Source: Gemmobacter nectariphilus (GTDB lineage Bacteria > Pseudomonadota > Alphaproteobacteria > Rhodobacterales > Rhodobacteraceae). From it: DNA of 64,000 nucleotides. Of the stretch, positions 55,994-64,000 are shown one piece after another (the first letter of the stretch is position 1; every line of letters starts with the position of its first letter). The DNA lies in assembly GCA_020721445.1 (NCBI GenBank), contig DYMU01000008.1:1-64000 (forward strand), written 5' to 3'. Position numbers and translations under genes: made by a program. Under the pieces are notes generated by a model. It saw only the letters and a list, made by a program, of their open reading frames with translations, did not search any database and had not been told where the DNA came from.

Positions 55994-57514
55994 ATGACCC
56001 CCCCGAAACCTGTCGTTTTGTGCATCCTGGACGGCTGGGGCATTGGCCCGGTGCGGGAATGGGATGCCACCGCCTTGGCCCATACCCCCAATTTCGACGC
56101 GCTGATGGCCACCTGCCCGCATTCCACCCTGACCACCTTCGGCCCCGATGTCGGCCTGCCCACCGGGCAAATGGGCAATTCCGAGGTCGGCCACACCAAC
56201 ATCGGCGCGGGCCGGGTGGTGGCGATGGACCTTGGCGCCATTGATCTGGCGATCGAGGATGGCAGTTTTGCCACCAACCCTTCGCTGCTGGCCTTTGCCG
56301 ATGCGGTCAAGGCCAAGGGCGGCACCGCGCATCTGATGGGCGTGGTGTCCGATGGCGGCGTGCATGGCCATATCACCCATGTGATCGCTGCCTGCCGCGC
56401 CCTCACCGCCCTTGGCCTGCCGGTCGCGCTGCACGCCATCACCGATGGCCGCGACGTGCCGCCATCCTCGGCCGCCACCTTCGTGCAAGAGCTGATGGTT
56501 GCCCTGCCCGACGGCGCCCACATCGCCACCGTCACCGGCCGCTACTGGGCGATGGACCGCGACAATCGCTGGAACCGCGTCGCCCGCGCCTATGAGGCAA
56601 TGATCCGCGGCACGGGTGAGGCCGCGCCCGACGCCCTGACCGCCGTCACCCAATCCTACACCAAGGGCGAAACCGACGAATTCATCGCCCCCACCGTGAT
56701 CGCCGGCTATGCCGGGGCGCAAGATGGCGACGGCTTGTTCTGCCTCAACTTCCGGTCCGACCGCGCGCGTGAAATCCTTGCCGCCATCGGCCAGCCCGGC
56801 TTTGACGCCTTCGAGACCGGCCCCCGCCCGATGTGGTCGGCGCTGCTGGGGATGGTGGAATATTCCGACGCCCATAATGTCTTCATGGCCACCGCATTCC
56901 CGAAACGGGTGATCGTCAACTGCCTTGGCGAATGGGTCGCCAAACACGGCAAAACCCAGTTCCGGCTGGCGGAAACCGAAAAATACCCGCATGTCACCTT
57001 CTTTCTGAACGGCGGGCGCGAGGTGCCGTTTGACGGCGAAGCCCGCTTCATGCCGCAATCTCCCAAGGTCGCCACCTATGACCTGCAACCCGAAATGAGC
57101 GAACCCGAGGTTGCCGACCAACTGGTCGCCGCCATCAATCACGGCTATGACCTGATCGTGGTCAACTTCGCCAACCCCGACATGGTGGGCCACACCGGCA
57201 TCCTGCCCGCCGCGATCAAGGCCTGCGAGGCGGTTGACGCAGGCTTGGGCCGCGCCGTGGCCGCGCTGAAAGCCTGCGGCGGCGCGATCATCGTCACCGC
57301 CGACCATGGCAATTGCGAACAGATGTGGGATCCCGTCACCAACGGCCCGCACACCGCGCATACGCTGAACCCGGTGCCGGTGATCGTGATGGGGGGGCCT
57401 GCCGGGGCCACGCTGCGCGACGGCGGCCGCCTTGCCGATCTTGCCCCCACGGTGCTGGACCTGATGGGCCTGCCGCAACCGGCCGAGATGACCGGGATCA
57501 GCCTGCTCAAATGA
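55994..57514 (+). CDS. gpmI: 2,3-bisphosphoglycerate-independent phosphoglycerate mutase
   Basis: 506-residue, two-metal (Mn) alkaline-phosphatase-fold enzyme interconverting 3- and 2-phosphoglycerate. Motifs are VVLCILDGWGIG (Asp13 metal ligand), the nucleophile Ser63 in GQMGNSEVGHTNIGAGR, HAITDGRDVPPSSA, FRSDRAREI, VVNFANPDMVGHTG and ITADHGNCEQM. The ATG at 55994 has GAGG six bases upstream; an ATG at 55982 would add four residues. First gene of gpmI-envC-ctpA-rppH. A G7 run lies at about 57390. Confidence 0.95.
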   Translation: MTPPKPVVLCILDGWGIGPVREWDATALAHTPNFDALMATCPHSTLTTFGPDVGLPTGQMGNSEVGHTNIGAGRVVAMDLGAIDLAIEDGSFATNPSLLAFADAVKAKGGTAHLMGVVSDGGVHGHITHVIAACRALTALGLPVALHAITDGRDVPPSSAATFVQELMVALPDGAHIATVTGRYWAMDRDNRWNRVARAYEAMIRGTGEAAPDALTAVTQSYTKGETDEFIAPTVIAGYAGAQDGDGLFCLNFRSDRAREILAAIGQPGFDAFETGPRPMWSALLGMVEYSDAHNVFMATAFPKRVIVNCLGEWVAKHGKTQFRLAETEKYPHVTFFLNGGREVPFDGEARFMPQSPKVATYDLQPEMSEPEVADQLVAAINHGYDLIVVNFANPDMVGHTGILPAAIKACEAVDAGLGRAVAALKACGGAIIVTADHGNCEQMWDPVTNGPHTAHTLNPVPVIVMGGPAGATLRDGGRLADLAPTVLDLMGLPQPAEMTGISLLK

Positions 57515-58623
57515 CCCTGCGCGCCGCGGCCTTTGCCCTTTTGCTGCTGGCTGCGCCCGTGCAGGCCCAAGGCGTGGCCGAACAGGCCACCGCCGCCTCG
57601 GCCGACCTGCAAACCGCCATCGCCGCCCTGCAAGACGCCAAATCGTCGAAAGACCGCGTCGCCGCCCTGACCCGCACCATCCGCGCCTATGAGACCGGCC
57701 TTGCCGCCCTGCGCGAAGCCCTGCGGCAGGCCCGGTTGCGCGAAACCACCCTGCAATTGCAGTTTCAGGCCAAGCGGGACCGCGTGGCGCAACTGGTCGG
57801 CGTGCTCAGCCAGCTTGAAAGCCGCCCCGGCCCGCTCTTGCTGATGCACCCCTCCGGTCCCTTGGGCACCGTGCGGTCGGGCATGATGCTGGCCGACGTG
57901 ACCCCCGGCCTGCACGCCGAAGCCGAAGCCCTGCGCGCCGAGTTGACCGAATTGCGTGACCTGTCGGGTCTGCGCGACTCGGCGGGAAAAACCCTGATCG
58001 ACGGGCTTGCCGCGGCACAAGTCGCCCGCACCGCCCTGTCACAAGCGATCTCGGACCGCACCCCGCTGCCCAAACGCTTTACCGAAGACCCCGAAACCCT
58101 GCGCGGCCTGCTGCAAAGCAGTGACACGCTGGCGGCCTTTGCCGCCGGCCTTGCGCCCGACGATACCGGCAACCGCAGCTTTGACGATGCCAGGGGCACC
58201 TTGCCCTTGCCGGTGCTGGGCCGCCCCCTGCGCCGCGCGATGGAGGCCGATGCCGCCGGCGTCCGCCGCCCCGGTGTCACGCTTGCCACCCGGCCGCGCG
58301 CCCTTGTCACAGCACCCTGGCCCGCCACCCTGCGCTATCTTGGCCCATTGCTTGACTACGGAAATGTGATCGTGCTGGAACCCGGAGCGGGCTATCTGTT
58401 GATCGTGGCCGGCCTTGATACGGTGTATGGCGAAGTGGGCGATGTGGTTGCGGCGGGCGCAGCGCTTGGCCTGATGGGCGGGGCCGAGCCGGCAAGTGCC
58501 GAATTCTTGACGGCCGCGCAAGAAGGTGGTGGCGTGTCCGGCACGGAAACGCTCTATATGGAACTCAGACACGGGGCAGATCCGGTCAACCCGGCCGAAT
58601 GGTTTGCCGCATTGCGGGAATAG
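57511..58623 (+). CDS. envC: EnvC-like murein hydrolase activator
   Basis: 370 residues with a signal peptide (LRAAAFALLLLAAPVQAQG), a long coiled-coil region (about 25-200; heptad-like RETTLQLQFQAKRDRVAQLV) and a C-terminal LytM/M23 domain (about 270-370). The peptidase is degenerate: the HxxxD and HxH zinc ligands of active M23 enzymes are missing, as in EnvC, which activates amidases at the septum and does not cut peptidoglycan itself. The ATG at 57511 overlaps the gpmI stop (ATGA). It is nine bases before ctpA. Confidence 0.88.
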   Translation: MTLRAAAFALLLLAAPVQAQGVAEQATAASADLQTAIAALQDAKSSKDRVAALTRTIRAYETGLAALREALRQARLRETTLQLQFQAKRDRVAQLVGVLSQLESRPGPLLLMHPSGPLGTVRSGMMLADVTPGLHAEAEALRAELTELRDLSGLRDSAGKTLIDGLAAAQVARTALSQAISDRTPLPKRFTEDPETLRGLLQSSDTLAAFAAGLAPDDTGNRSFDDARGTLPLPVLGRPLRRAMEADAAGVRRPGVTLATRPRALVTAPWPATLRYLGPLLDYGNVIVLEPGAGYLLIVAGLDTVYGEVGDVVAAGAALGLMGGAEPASAEFLTAAQEGGGVSGTETLYMELRHGADPVNPAEWFAALRE

Positions 58624-58632
58624 GACGAAGCG

Positions 58633-59979
58633 ATGAAGAAGTTCGTGATGGCCGCCGTGGGCGGAACCGTGGCCGGGGTGATCCTGACCACACAAGTGGC
58701 CGCCCCCCTGATCGCGCAAGAGGCCAAGCGCAACGCCAATGTCTATCAACAGCTTGATCTGTTTGGCGATATCTTTGAACGGGTGCGCGGCCAATATGTC
58801 GAAGAGGTCGACAGCGAAAAGCTGATCGAGGCTGCCATCAGCGGCATGCTCACCTCGCTTGACCCGCATTCCAGCTATCTGGCACCGAAAGACTTCGATG
58901 ACATGCAGGTCCAGACCCGCGGCGAATTCGGTGGTCTGGGCATCGAAGTCACCCAGGAAGAAGGCTTCGTCAAGGTGGTCTCGCCGATGGACGACACCCC
59001 GGCAGACGAGGCCGGGATCGAGGCCGGCGACTTCATCACCCATGTGAACGGCGAATCGGTTTTGGGCCTGTCGCTGGATGCCGCGGTCGAAATGATGCGA
59101 GGCCCGGTCGGGTCGGAAATCATCATCACCGTGGTGCGCAAGGATGTGGCCGAACCCTTCGACGTGTCGATCATCCGTGACATCATCAAGCTGACCGCCG
59201 TGCGCAGCCGCACCGTGGGCGAAACCGTGGTGCTGCGCGTCACCACCTTCAACGACCAGACCTATTCCGGGCTTGAGGAACAGTTGAAGAAATCCGTCGC
59301 CGATGTGGGTGGCATGGACAAGGTCAATGGCTTTGTGGTCGACCTGCGCAACAACCCCGGCGGCCTGCTGACCCAGGCAATCAAGGTGTCAGATGCCTTC
59401 CTCGACAAGGGCGAAATCGTCTCGACCCGCGGGCGCGAAGCCCAGGACAGCGAACGCTTCAATGCGGCCCTGGGCGATCTGGCCGAAGGCAAGCCGATTG
59501 TGGTGCTGATCAACGGCGGTTCGGCCTCGGCGTCGGAAATCGTGGCCGGCGCGCTGCAAGACCACCGCCGCGCCATCGTCGTGGGCACCAAAAGCTTTGG
59601 CAAAGGCTCGGTCCAGACCGTTATCCCGCTGCGCGGCGAAGGCGCAATGCGCCTGACCACGGCACGCTACTACACCCCCTCGGGCCGCTCGATCCAGGCG
59701 CTTGGCGTGATGCCCGACATCGTGGTGAACCAGCCGCCGAAACCGCCCGCCAGCGAAACCCCCGCCGAGGAACCGGCAAGCGCCGCCCGCCAACAGACCT
59801 CCGAGGCCGATCTGCGCGGCATCCTGTCAAACGACTCGATGACCGAGGATGAGCGGAAACTGCTGGAAGACGAACGCGCCCGTACCGAAGAAGCCGCCAA
59901 ACTGCGCGACGAGGATTACCAACTCGCCTATGCGGTCGATATCCTGCGCGGCCTGTCGGCCGTGGCCCCGCAACCCTGA
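58633..59979 (+). CDS. ctpA: Carboxy-terminal processing serine protease CtpA (S41)
   Basis: 448-residue periplasmic protease with an N-terminal membrane/signal segment ([20 protein letters not shown]), a PDZ domain (about 95-180; [33 protein letters not shown]) and a peptidase S41 core: [36 protein letters not shown] near 293-307 (catalytic Ser) and [12 protein letters not shown] near 318-329 (catalytic Lys). Substrates include cell-wall hydrolases and photosystem or outer-membrane proteins by family. The acidic tail is unusual but common here. Confidence 0.94.
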   Translation: MKKFVMAAVGGTVAGVILTTQVAAPLIAQEAKRNANVYQQLDLFGDIFERVRGQYVEEVDSEKLIEAAISGMLTSLDPHSSYLAPKDFDDMQVQTRGEFGGLGIEVTQEEGFVKVVSPMDDTPADEAGIEAGDFITHVNGESVLGLSLDAAVEMMRGPVGSEIIITVVRKDVAEPFDVSIIRDIIKLTAVRSRTVGETVVLRVTTFNDQTYSGLEEQLKKSVADVGGMDKVNGFVVDLRNNPGGLLTQAIKVSDAFLDKGEIVSTRGREAQDSERFNAALGDLAEGKPIVVLINGGSASASEIVAGALQDHRRAIVVGTKSFGKGSVQTVIPLRGEGAMRLTTARYYTPSGRSIQALGVMPDIVVNQPPKPPASETPAEEPASAARQQTSEADLRGILSNDSMTEDERKLLEDERARTEEAAKLRDEDYQLAYAVDILRGLSAVAPQP

Positions 59980-60035
59980 ACGCCGGATCAGGCGGCCAGA
60001 CCCGCTCTGGCCGCCGCGTCATGCAAAGGCCCGCC

Positions 60036-60521
60036 ATGTCCGCCGATCCTGAAACCCTGCCGTACCGCCCCTGCGTCGGTGTCACCTTGATCAATGCCAC
60101 CGGCCAGATCTGGGCAGGCAAGCGGATCGACAGCCCCACCGCGGCCTGGCAAATGCCGCAAGGCGGCATTGACGACGGCGAAAAACCGCGGGACGCCGCC
60201 TATCGCGAGCTGTGGGAAGAAACCGGCGTCACCCGCGATCTGGTCGAATTCATCGGCAAGACCCATGGCTGGGTCACCTACGACCTGCCGCCCGAACTTC
60301 TGGGCAAGGTCTGGGGCGGCAAATATCGCGGCCAGAAACAGAAATGGTTCCTGTTTCGCTACCTCGGCACCGATGACCAGATCCGCATCGACAGCGACCA
60401 CCCCGAGTTCGCATCCTGGAAATGGCTCGGCACCGCCGAGATGCTGGCCGCGATCGTCCCGTTCAAGCGCGCGGTCTATACCGAAGTGATCCAAAGCTTC
60501 CGCGCACATCTGGCAGACTGA
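60036..60521 (+). CDS. rppH: RNA pyrophosphohydrolase
   Basis: 161-residue Nudix hydrolase. The Nudix box at 43-65 ([20 protein letters not shown] then TGV) fits G-x5-E-x7-R-E-x-x-E-E-x-G. RppH-type signatures are [11 protein letters not shown] near 10-20, the trans-loop [13 protein letters not shown] and [18 protein letters not shown]. It removes pyrophosphate from mRNA 5' ends or diadenosine polyphosphates. The ATG at 60036 lies after an AAAGG; an ATG at 60021 would add five residues. Last gene of gpmI-envC-ctpA-rppH. Confidence 0.92.
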   Translation: MSADPETLPYRPCVGVTLINATGQIWAGKRIDSPTAAWQMPQGGIDDGEKPRDAAYRELWEETGVTRDLVEFIGKTHGWVTYDLPPELLGKVWGGKYRGQKQKWFLFRYLGTDDQIRIDSDHPEFASWKWLGTAEMLAAIVPFKRAVYTEVIQSFRAHLAD

Positions 60522-60560
60522 CACGTGACACAGCGGGTCCAGAAAGCGGACCGGGCAAAA

Positions 60561-60627
60561 GGGGGCGCTGCCCCCGCCGATGCCCTGCGGGCCTCGACTC
60601 CCCCGGAGTATTTGCAAAGCAGCAATG
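60561..60627 (+). repeat. Extragenic repeat element, copy B
   Basis: Hairpin GGGGGC/GCCCCC around GCT (60561-60575), followed by CCCCCGGAGTATTTGCAAAG (60600-60619) and CAGCAATG. Same architecture as copies A and C. It lies 40 bp after rppH and could also end that transcript. Confidence 0.55.
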
Positions 60628-60806
60628 CCCTGCGCGCGCAAAACGCGGCACTGCGCGCGGCAATGCGCCCCGGCCGACGGCACCGGTCCAGTGCGCAGGA
60701 AGAGCTTTCCACGCGACCGGGGCGACTTGCTGCTTGCGGTCATCGGGACTCCTCCCTGTACCGCACGTCACGCTAACGTGCTAAATCTTGCGGCAAGGTT
60801 AAAGCC

Positions 60807-60918
60807 GATTGCTGCTTGGAAAATACTCCCGCCGGAGGCACGCAAGGCCAGCCCCGCACAAAACGCCGCGCACCTGTCTGGTGGCAACGCCGCCAAGCGG
60901 GGGCTCGATGCCCCCCGC
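60807..60918 (-). repeat. Extragenic repeat element, copy C (inverted)
   Basis: On the minus strand a GCGGGGGGC/GCCCCCGC hairpin (60897-60918) leads to GGGAGTATTTTCCAAGCAGC (60809-60828 region). The tail matches copy B in GGAGTATTT...AAGCAGCAA. It lies just beyond the end of ubiH (minus strand). Confidence 0.55.
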
Positions 60919-60953
60919 GGTGGCCCGCCGCTCCGGGGCAAGTCCGCGCCGGA

Positions 60954-62183
60954 TCAGATCGCCTGCCCGGCCAGCAGCCGTGGCAGATCGCCGCTTAACC
61001 CGGCCGCCTGACGCAGGAACCCACGCCGCAATCCCGGCACGGCGTTGACCACGCCCATGCCCAGATCACGCCCCAGCCGCAACAGAGGGTTGTTGTTGGA
61101 AAACAATCGGTTGACGGTATCCATCCCCAAGGCCAGCGTGGTGGCATCGAACCGCCGCCAGACCTGATAGCGGTCCAGCACGTCCGGGGCACCGATATCT
61201 TCGCCGCGCCGCGTGGCCTCGACCAGAACCTGCGCCAGCGCCGCCACATCGCGCAGCCCAAGGTTCAGGCCCTGCCCCGCGATCGGATGCACGCCATGCG
61301 CCGCATCGCCCACCAGCGCCACGCGCGGGGCGACATAGCTTTTGGCCAGCTTCAGGCTCAGCGGATAGGTAAAGCGCGCGCCGGCCAGCGCGATCTCGCC
61401 CAGAAACCGGCCAAAGCGCGGGCGCAGCGCCGCAAGATAGGCGTCATCGTCCAGTGCCTGAATGGCGGCGGCATTGGCATCGGTCTCGCTCCACACGATC
61501 GACGACAGGTGCCCGCCCCGCAGCGGCAGAATGGCCAGCGGGCCTTCGGGCATGAAGAACTGATGCGCGATGCCCTGATGATCGCCCGCGTGGCGGACCG
61601 CCGTCACCAGCGCGGTCTGACCATAGCCCCAGCCAACATAGCCGATCCCCGCCCGCGCCGCCGTGCCCGACCCGCGCCCATCGCAGCCCACCAGCAGCCG
61701 GGCAGTCAGCGTCTTGCCGGACGCAAGCGTCACCGTCACCCCCTGCGGCCCCGCCGCCTGCGCCACCACCGCCTCGCCCGACAGCAGCGTCAGGCCGGGG
61801 GTGTCGCGCATCGTGTCCAGAAAGGCGCGATACAGATGCCGGTCTTCCAGCATGAAGCCCATCGGCCCATCTTCGATTTCTGCCGAATCGAAATGCAAGA
61901 AGAACGGCGCCGCGCCCTTGCCCGCCTCGCCATCCGACGCCTTGATCTGCAAGATCGGCTGCACCAGATCCGCCACCCTTGGCCAGACGCCGATCACCGT
62001 CAGCAGGCGTTTTGATGCCAGCGCCAGCGCATAGGACCGGCCGTCAAACCCGGTTGTCGCCCGCGCCGGGGCCGGGCGGGCATCAACCACCGTGACCCGC
62101 AACCCGGCCTGAGCCAGCGCCAACGCCAGCGCCGGGCCGTTCAATCCCCCCCCGGCAATCAGGATGTCGCAATCATTTTCCAT
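60954..62183 (-). CDS. ubiH: UbiH/UbiF/VisC-family FAD-dependent hydroxylase
   Basis: 409-residue flavin monooxygenase of ubiquinone synthesis. The FAD-binding motif is ILIAGGGLNGPALALALAQAG (about 8-28), then DGRSYALALASKR, and the family signature GDAAHGVHPIAGQGLNLGL (about 288-306). It hydroxylates the ring of ubiquinone precursors; which position cannot be told from sequence. The ATG at 62183 gives MENDCDILIAGGG; the longer upstream frame crosses the divergent amidase and lacks homology. Quinone produced serves the nuo and cbb3 chains in this window. Confidence 0.92.
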   Translation of the reverse strand: MENDCDILIAGGGLNGPALALALAQAGLRVTVVDARPAPARATTGFDGRSYALALASKRLLTVIGVWPRVADLVQPILQIKASDGEAGKGAAPFFLHFDSAEIEDGPMGFMLEDRHLYRAFLDTMRDTPGLTLLSGEAVVAQAAGPQGVTVTLASGKTLTARLLVGCDGRGSGTAARAGIGYVGWGYGQTALVTAVRHAGDHQGIAHQFFMPEGPLAILPLRGGHLSSIVWSETDANAAAIQALDDDAYLAALRPRFGRFLGEIALAGARFTYPLSLKLAKSYVAPRVALVGDAAHGVHPIAGQGLNLGLRDVAALAQVLVEATRRGEDIGAPDVLDRYQVWRRFDATTLALGMDTVNRLFSNNNPLLRLGRDLGMGVVNAVPGLRRGFLRQAAGLSGDLPRLLAGQAI

Positions 62184-62262
62184 GCCACACAATATGGCGC
62201 GACACGCGGGATTGTCCATGTGCGGGCTTGACGGTAGCCTTGCGGCAAAACGGGGGCAGCGG

Positions 62263-63609
62263 ATGGCGAAAACCTGGGCGAACATGACGGCGGCCGAGTT
62301 GGGCACCGAAATAGAAACCGGCCGCATCAACCCGGTAGAGCTGTGCGAGATGCAGCTTTCCGCCATCGACCGCCACCCCTTGCGCGACCGCATCTATGTC
62401 CGCGTCCTGCCCAACCGCAGCCGGGCCGAGGCGATGGCGGCGGCGGCCCGGGCCAAGGCCGGTTTGCGGCGCGGCCCGCTGGATGGCGTGCCGATCAGTT
62501 GGAAAGACCTCTTTGACACCGCCGGCCGCGCCACCGAGGCAGGCTCGGCGCTGTTGCGCGGCCGCACCCCGCAGGCCGATGCCGAGGTGTTGCGCATGGC
62601 CACGCTGCAAGGCCTGGTCTGCCTTGGCAAGACCCACATGTCGGAACTGGCGTTTTCCGGGCTGGGGCTGAACCCGGTCACCGCCACACCGCCCTGCATC
62701 AACGATGATCAGGCGGTGGCGGGCGGCTCGTCCTCGGGGGCGGCCACATCGGTGGCGTTTGGTCTGGCCCCCGCCGCCATCGGCTCTGATACCGGCGGCT
62801 CGGTGCGCATTCCGGCAGCCTGGAACGATCTGGTCGGCTTGAAAACCACGCATGGCCGCCTGTCGCTGCGCGGCGTGGTGCCGTTGTGCGAGATGTTTGA
62901 CAGCGTCGGCCCGCTGGCGCGCACCGTTGAAGACTGCGCCCTGCTGCTGGCGGCGATGGAAGGCCGGCCCGCCCCCGACCTGCGCGGCACCAGCCTGCGC
63001 GGCACCAGCCTGCACGGCACGCGACTTTTGGTGCTGGAAACCGTGGCGCTGGACGATCTGCGCGACCGTCCGGCCCGGGGCTTTGACGACGCGCTGTCGC
63101 GTCTGTCGCGGGCAGGGGCGCGGATCGACCGGGCCAGCCGCCCCGAAGTGGCCGAGGCGATGGATCTTGCCGTCACGCTGTTCACCGCCGAAGCCTATGG
63201 CATCTGGGGCAAGACCATCGAGGCAGCCCCCGAAAAGATGTTCCCGCGCATTCTTGAACGGTTCCGGGCCGGGGCGCGGGTCGCGGCGCATGACTATGTC
63301 GCCGCCTGGCGCAGGCTGCACGCGCTGCGCCGCATCTGGGCGCAGGCTGTCGCGGGCTATGATGCCGTCATCCTGCCCACCTCGCCCATTCTGCCGCCCA
63401 ACGCCCATCGGCTGCTGACCGACCACGACTATTACGTCGCCGAAAACCTGTTGGCGCTGCGCAACACCCGCATCGGCAATCTGATGGACGGCTGCGCGCT
63501 GACGCTGCCAACCGCGCAGCCGTCTTGCGGGATCAGCTTCATGGCACCGCCAATGACCGAAGACCGTCTGTTGCGTCTGGGCACCGCAGCCGCACACGCC
63601 TTGCAATAG
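62263..63609 (+). CDS. Amidase-signature family hydrolase
   Basis: 448 residues. The Ser-cis-Ser-Lys triad is visible: Lys81 (PISWKDLFD), the cis-Ser in AGGSSSGAATSVAFG (153-167) and the nucleophile Ser180 in GSDTGGSVRIPAAW. The C-terminal part has VILPTSPILPP. This is an amidase related to GatA and to urea- or nitrile-derived amide hydrolases; the substrate is unknown. It stands alone, away from gatB/gatC, so it is not the tRNA amidotransferase. A 15-bp unit is repeated at 62980-63024. The ATG at 62263 is chosen over a longer frame crossing ubiH. Confidence 0.9.
   Translation: MAKTWANMTAAELGTEIETGRINPVELCEMQLSAIDRHPLRDRIYVRVLPNRSRAEAMAAAARAKAGLRRGPLDGVPISWKDLFDTAGRATEAGSALLRGRTPQADAEVLRMATLQGLVCLGKTHMSELAFSGLGLNPVTATPPCINDDQAVAGGSSSGAATSVAFGLAPAAIGSDTGGSVRIPAAWNDLVGLKTTHGRLSLRGVVPLCEMFDSVGPLARTVEDCALLLAAMEGRPAPDLRGTSLRGTSLHGTRLLVLETVALDDLRDRPARGFDDALSRLSRAGARIDRASRPEVAEAMDLAVTLFTAEAYGIWGKTIEAAPEKMFPRILERFRAGARVAAHDYVAAWRRLHALRRIWAQAVAGYDAVILPTSPILPPNAHRLLTDHDYYVAENLLALRNTRIGNLMDGCALTLPTAQPSCGISFMAPPMTEDRLLRLGTAAAHALQ
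62980..63024 (+). repeat. In-frame 15-bp tandem repeat in the amidase gene
   Basis: CTGCGCGGCACCAGC occurs at 62980-62994 and 62995-63009, followed by a diverged third unit (CTGCACGGCACGCGA). It encodes LRGTS-LRGTS-LHGTR. The frame is kept, so copy number would change loop length. Confidence 0.7.
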
Positions 63610-63630
63610 ACCCGCCCGCCCTTCACGGGC

Positions 63631-63680
63631 GAAAAAGCCACAATGCCGCCGGGCTAACCCACAGGGCCACCGGCTTTTTC
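63631..63680. terminator. Inverted repeat after the amidase gene
   Basis: GAAAAAGCC (63631-63639) and GGCTTTTTC (63672-63680) are perfect 9-bp arms separated by 32 bases that contain further GC pairs. The T-run falls in the second arm, so this is a plausible terminator for the amidase. It lies 69 bp before the start of the aminotransferase gene. Confidence 0.4.
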
Positions 63681-63749
63681 TGGACCGCACGGCAATAGCT
63701 GGCTATCCTTGCCGCAAAGGGGCGATACGACCCCAAGATAGAGGCAGTC

Positions 63750-64000
63750 ATGGCGTTTCCAGAGCGGTTTTCGAACCTGCCGGAGTATGCGTTTCCGCGT
63801 TTGCGGAAGCTTTTGGATGCGCATGCGCCGGGCGGCACCCCGATCGCGATGACCATCGGTGAACCCCGCCACCCGATGCCCAGCTTCGTCGGCCCCATCC
63901 TTGCACAACATCTTGATGGTTTCGGCATCTATCCCCCCAATGATGGCACGCCCGAACTGCTGTCCGCCATCGCCACATGGGTGCAGCACCGCTATGGCGT
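63750..64000 (+). CDS. dapC: Aminotransferase, DapC-like (partial, runs off the window)
   Basis: The first 83 residues are visible and the gene continues past the edge. The N-terminus MAFPERFSNLPEYAFPRLRK then LLDAHAPGGTPIAMTIGEPRHPMPSFVGPIL is the class I aminotransferase entry of alphaproteobacterial N-succinyldiaminopimelate aminotransferases, with IGEPRHPMP as the substrate-contact loop. Ribosome-binding site GAGG at 63741-63744. The enzyme's active-site lysine lies outside the window, so the assignment is by N-terminal similarity only. Confidence 0.75.
   Translation, partial: MAFPERFSNLPEYAFPRLRKLLDAHAPGGTPIAMTIGEPRHPMPSFVGPILAQHLDGFGIYPPNDGTPELLSAIATWVQHRYG

Larger units (their letters stand above)
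60522..60953. other. 432-bp region between rppH and ubiH with two facing repeats
   Basis: No gene is supported. It contains the extragenic repeat copy B (60561-60627, plus orientation) and copy C (60807-60918, minus orientation), facing each other with tails inward. The 180-bp middle (60628-60806) holds GC-rich sequence with a CACGTCACGCTAACGTGC segment (60764-60781). Both flanking genes point into it. Confidence 0.6.

Noticed and set aside
63618-63640. CGCCC/GGGCG hairpin followed by an A-run after the amidase stop, as a terminator
   Set aside because: The A-run is on the wrong side for a plus-strand terminator. The longer GAAAAAGCC/GGCTTTTTC repeat is the better candidate.

Overview
The window is a GC-rich chromosomal segment of an alphaproteobacterium of the Rhodobacteraceae/Paracoccaceae type (Rhodobacter, Gemmobacter or Tabrizicola-like). 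The evidence is an FnrL-type regulator with cysteines at 14, 17, 25 and 113, the ccoNOQP-ccoGHIS layout, an aromatic aminotransferase very like the Paracoccus enzyme, a short Rhodobacteraceae-style extragenic repeat, and a small SRP RNA. I see no prophage, insertion sequence, integron, CRISPR array, tRNA or rRNA gene. The content is mostly core metabolism and respiration, and almost every gene belongs to a recognised family.

Layout. 0.1-5.3 kb: dapA, a DMT-family exporter, a two-helix potassium-channel-like protein, smpB, and a sulfurtransferase/aromatic aminotransferase pair. 5.5-7.4 kb: the glnK-amtB ammonium module on the minus strand. 7.7-16.7 kb: a class A PBP, hemF, small uncharacterised genes, a clpS-rsmC-SDR operon, a HAD hydrolase and a DacC-like D,D-carboxypeptidase with a SPOR domain. 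16.8-28.1 kb: a micro-oxic respiration island with ccoGHIS (assembly), ccoNOQP (cbb3 oxidase), a universal stress protein, fnrL and hemN, with four FNR-type boxes at its promoters. 28.1-35.1 kb: a yejABEF-type peptide ABC transporter ending in a translationally coupled glycosyltransferase. 35.3-41.2 kb: membrane cytochrome c (cycM), pheA, an SRPBCC protein, nudC, a cpdB-like phosphodiesterase, a HAD phosphatase and the SRP RNA. 41.6-55.9 kb: a complete 13-gene nuo operon (A, B, fused CD, E-N). 56.0-60.5 kb: gpmI-envC-ctpA-rppH. 61-64 kb: ubiH, an amidase and the start of a dapC-like aminotransferase.

How the genes work together. FnrL senses oxygen through its Fe-S cluster. The boxes imply that it controls the high-affinity cbb3 oxidase, its copper/assembly factors, a stress protein, oxygen-independent haem synthesis (hemN, alongside the oxygen-requiring hemF), and perhaps the nuo operon, which has a one-mismatch FNR box about 100 bp upstream. 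CycM could carry electrons from the bc1 complex to the cbb3 oxidase. The complex I encoded here is of the compact E. coli-like type, with fused NuoCD and an N7 cluster motif in NuoG. It is not the split-nuoC/nuoD form normally found in alphaproteobacteria, so the organism probably carries two isozymes.

I do not find a clearly undescribed multi-gene system. The signals most worth a second look are the FNR-type box on an E. coli-type complex I operon, a dense AT-rich palindromic operator before the cpdB-like gene, an FNR site placed so that hemN could be transcribed leaderless, an SDR protein without its catalytic lysine, an inverted pair of Rhodobacteraceae extragenic repeats, and the glycosyltransferase coupled to the peptide transporter.
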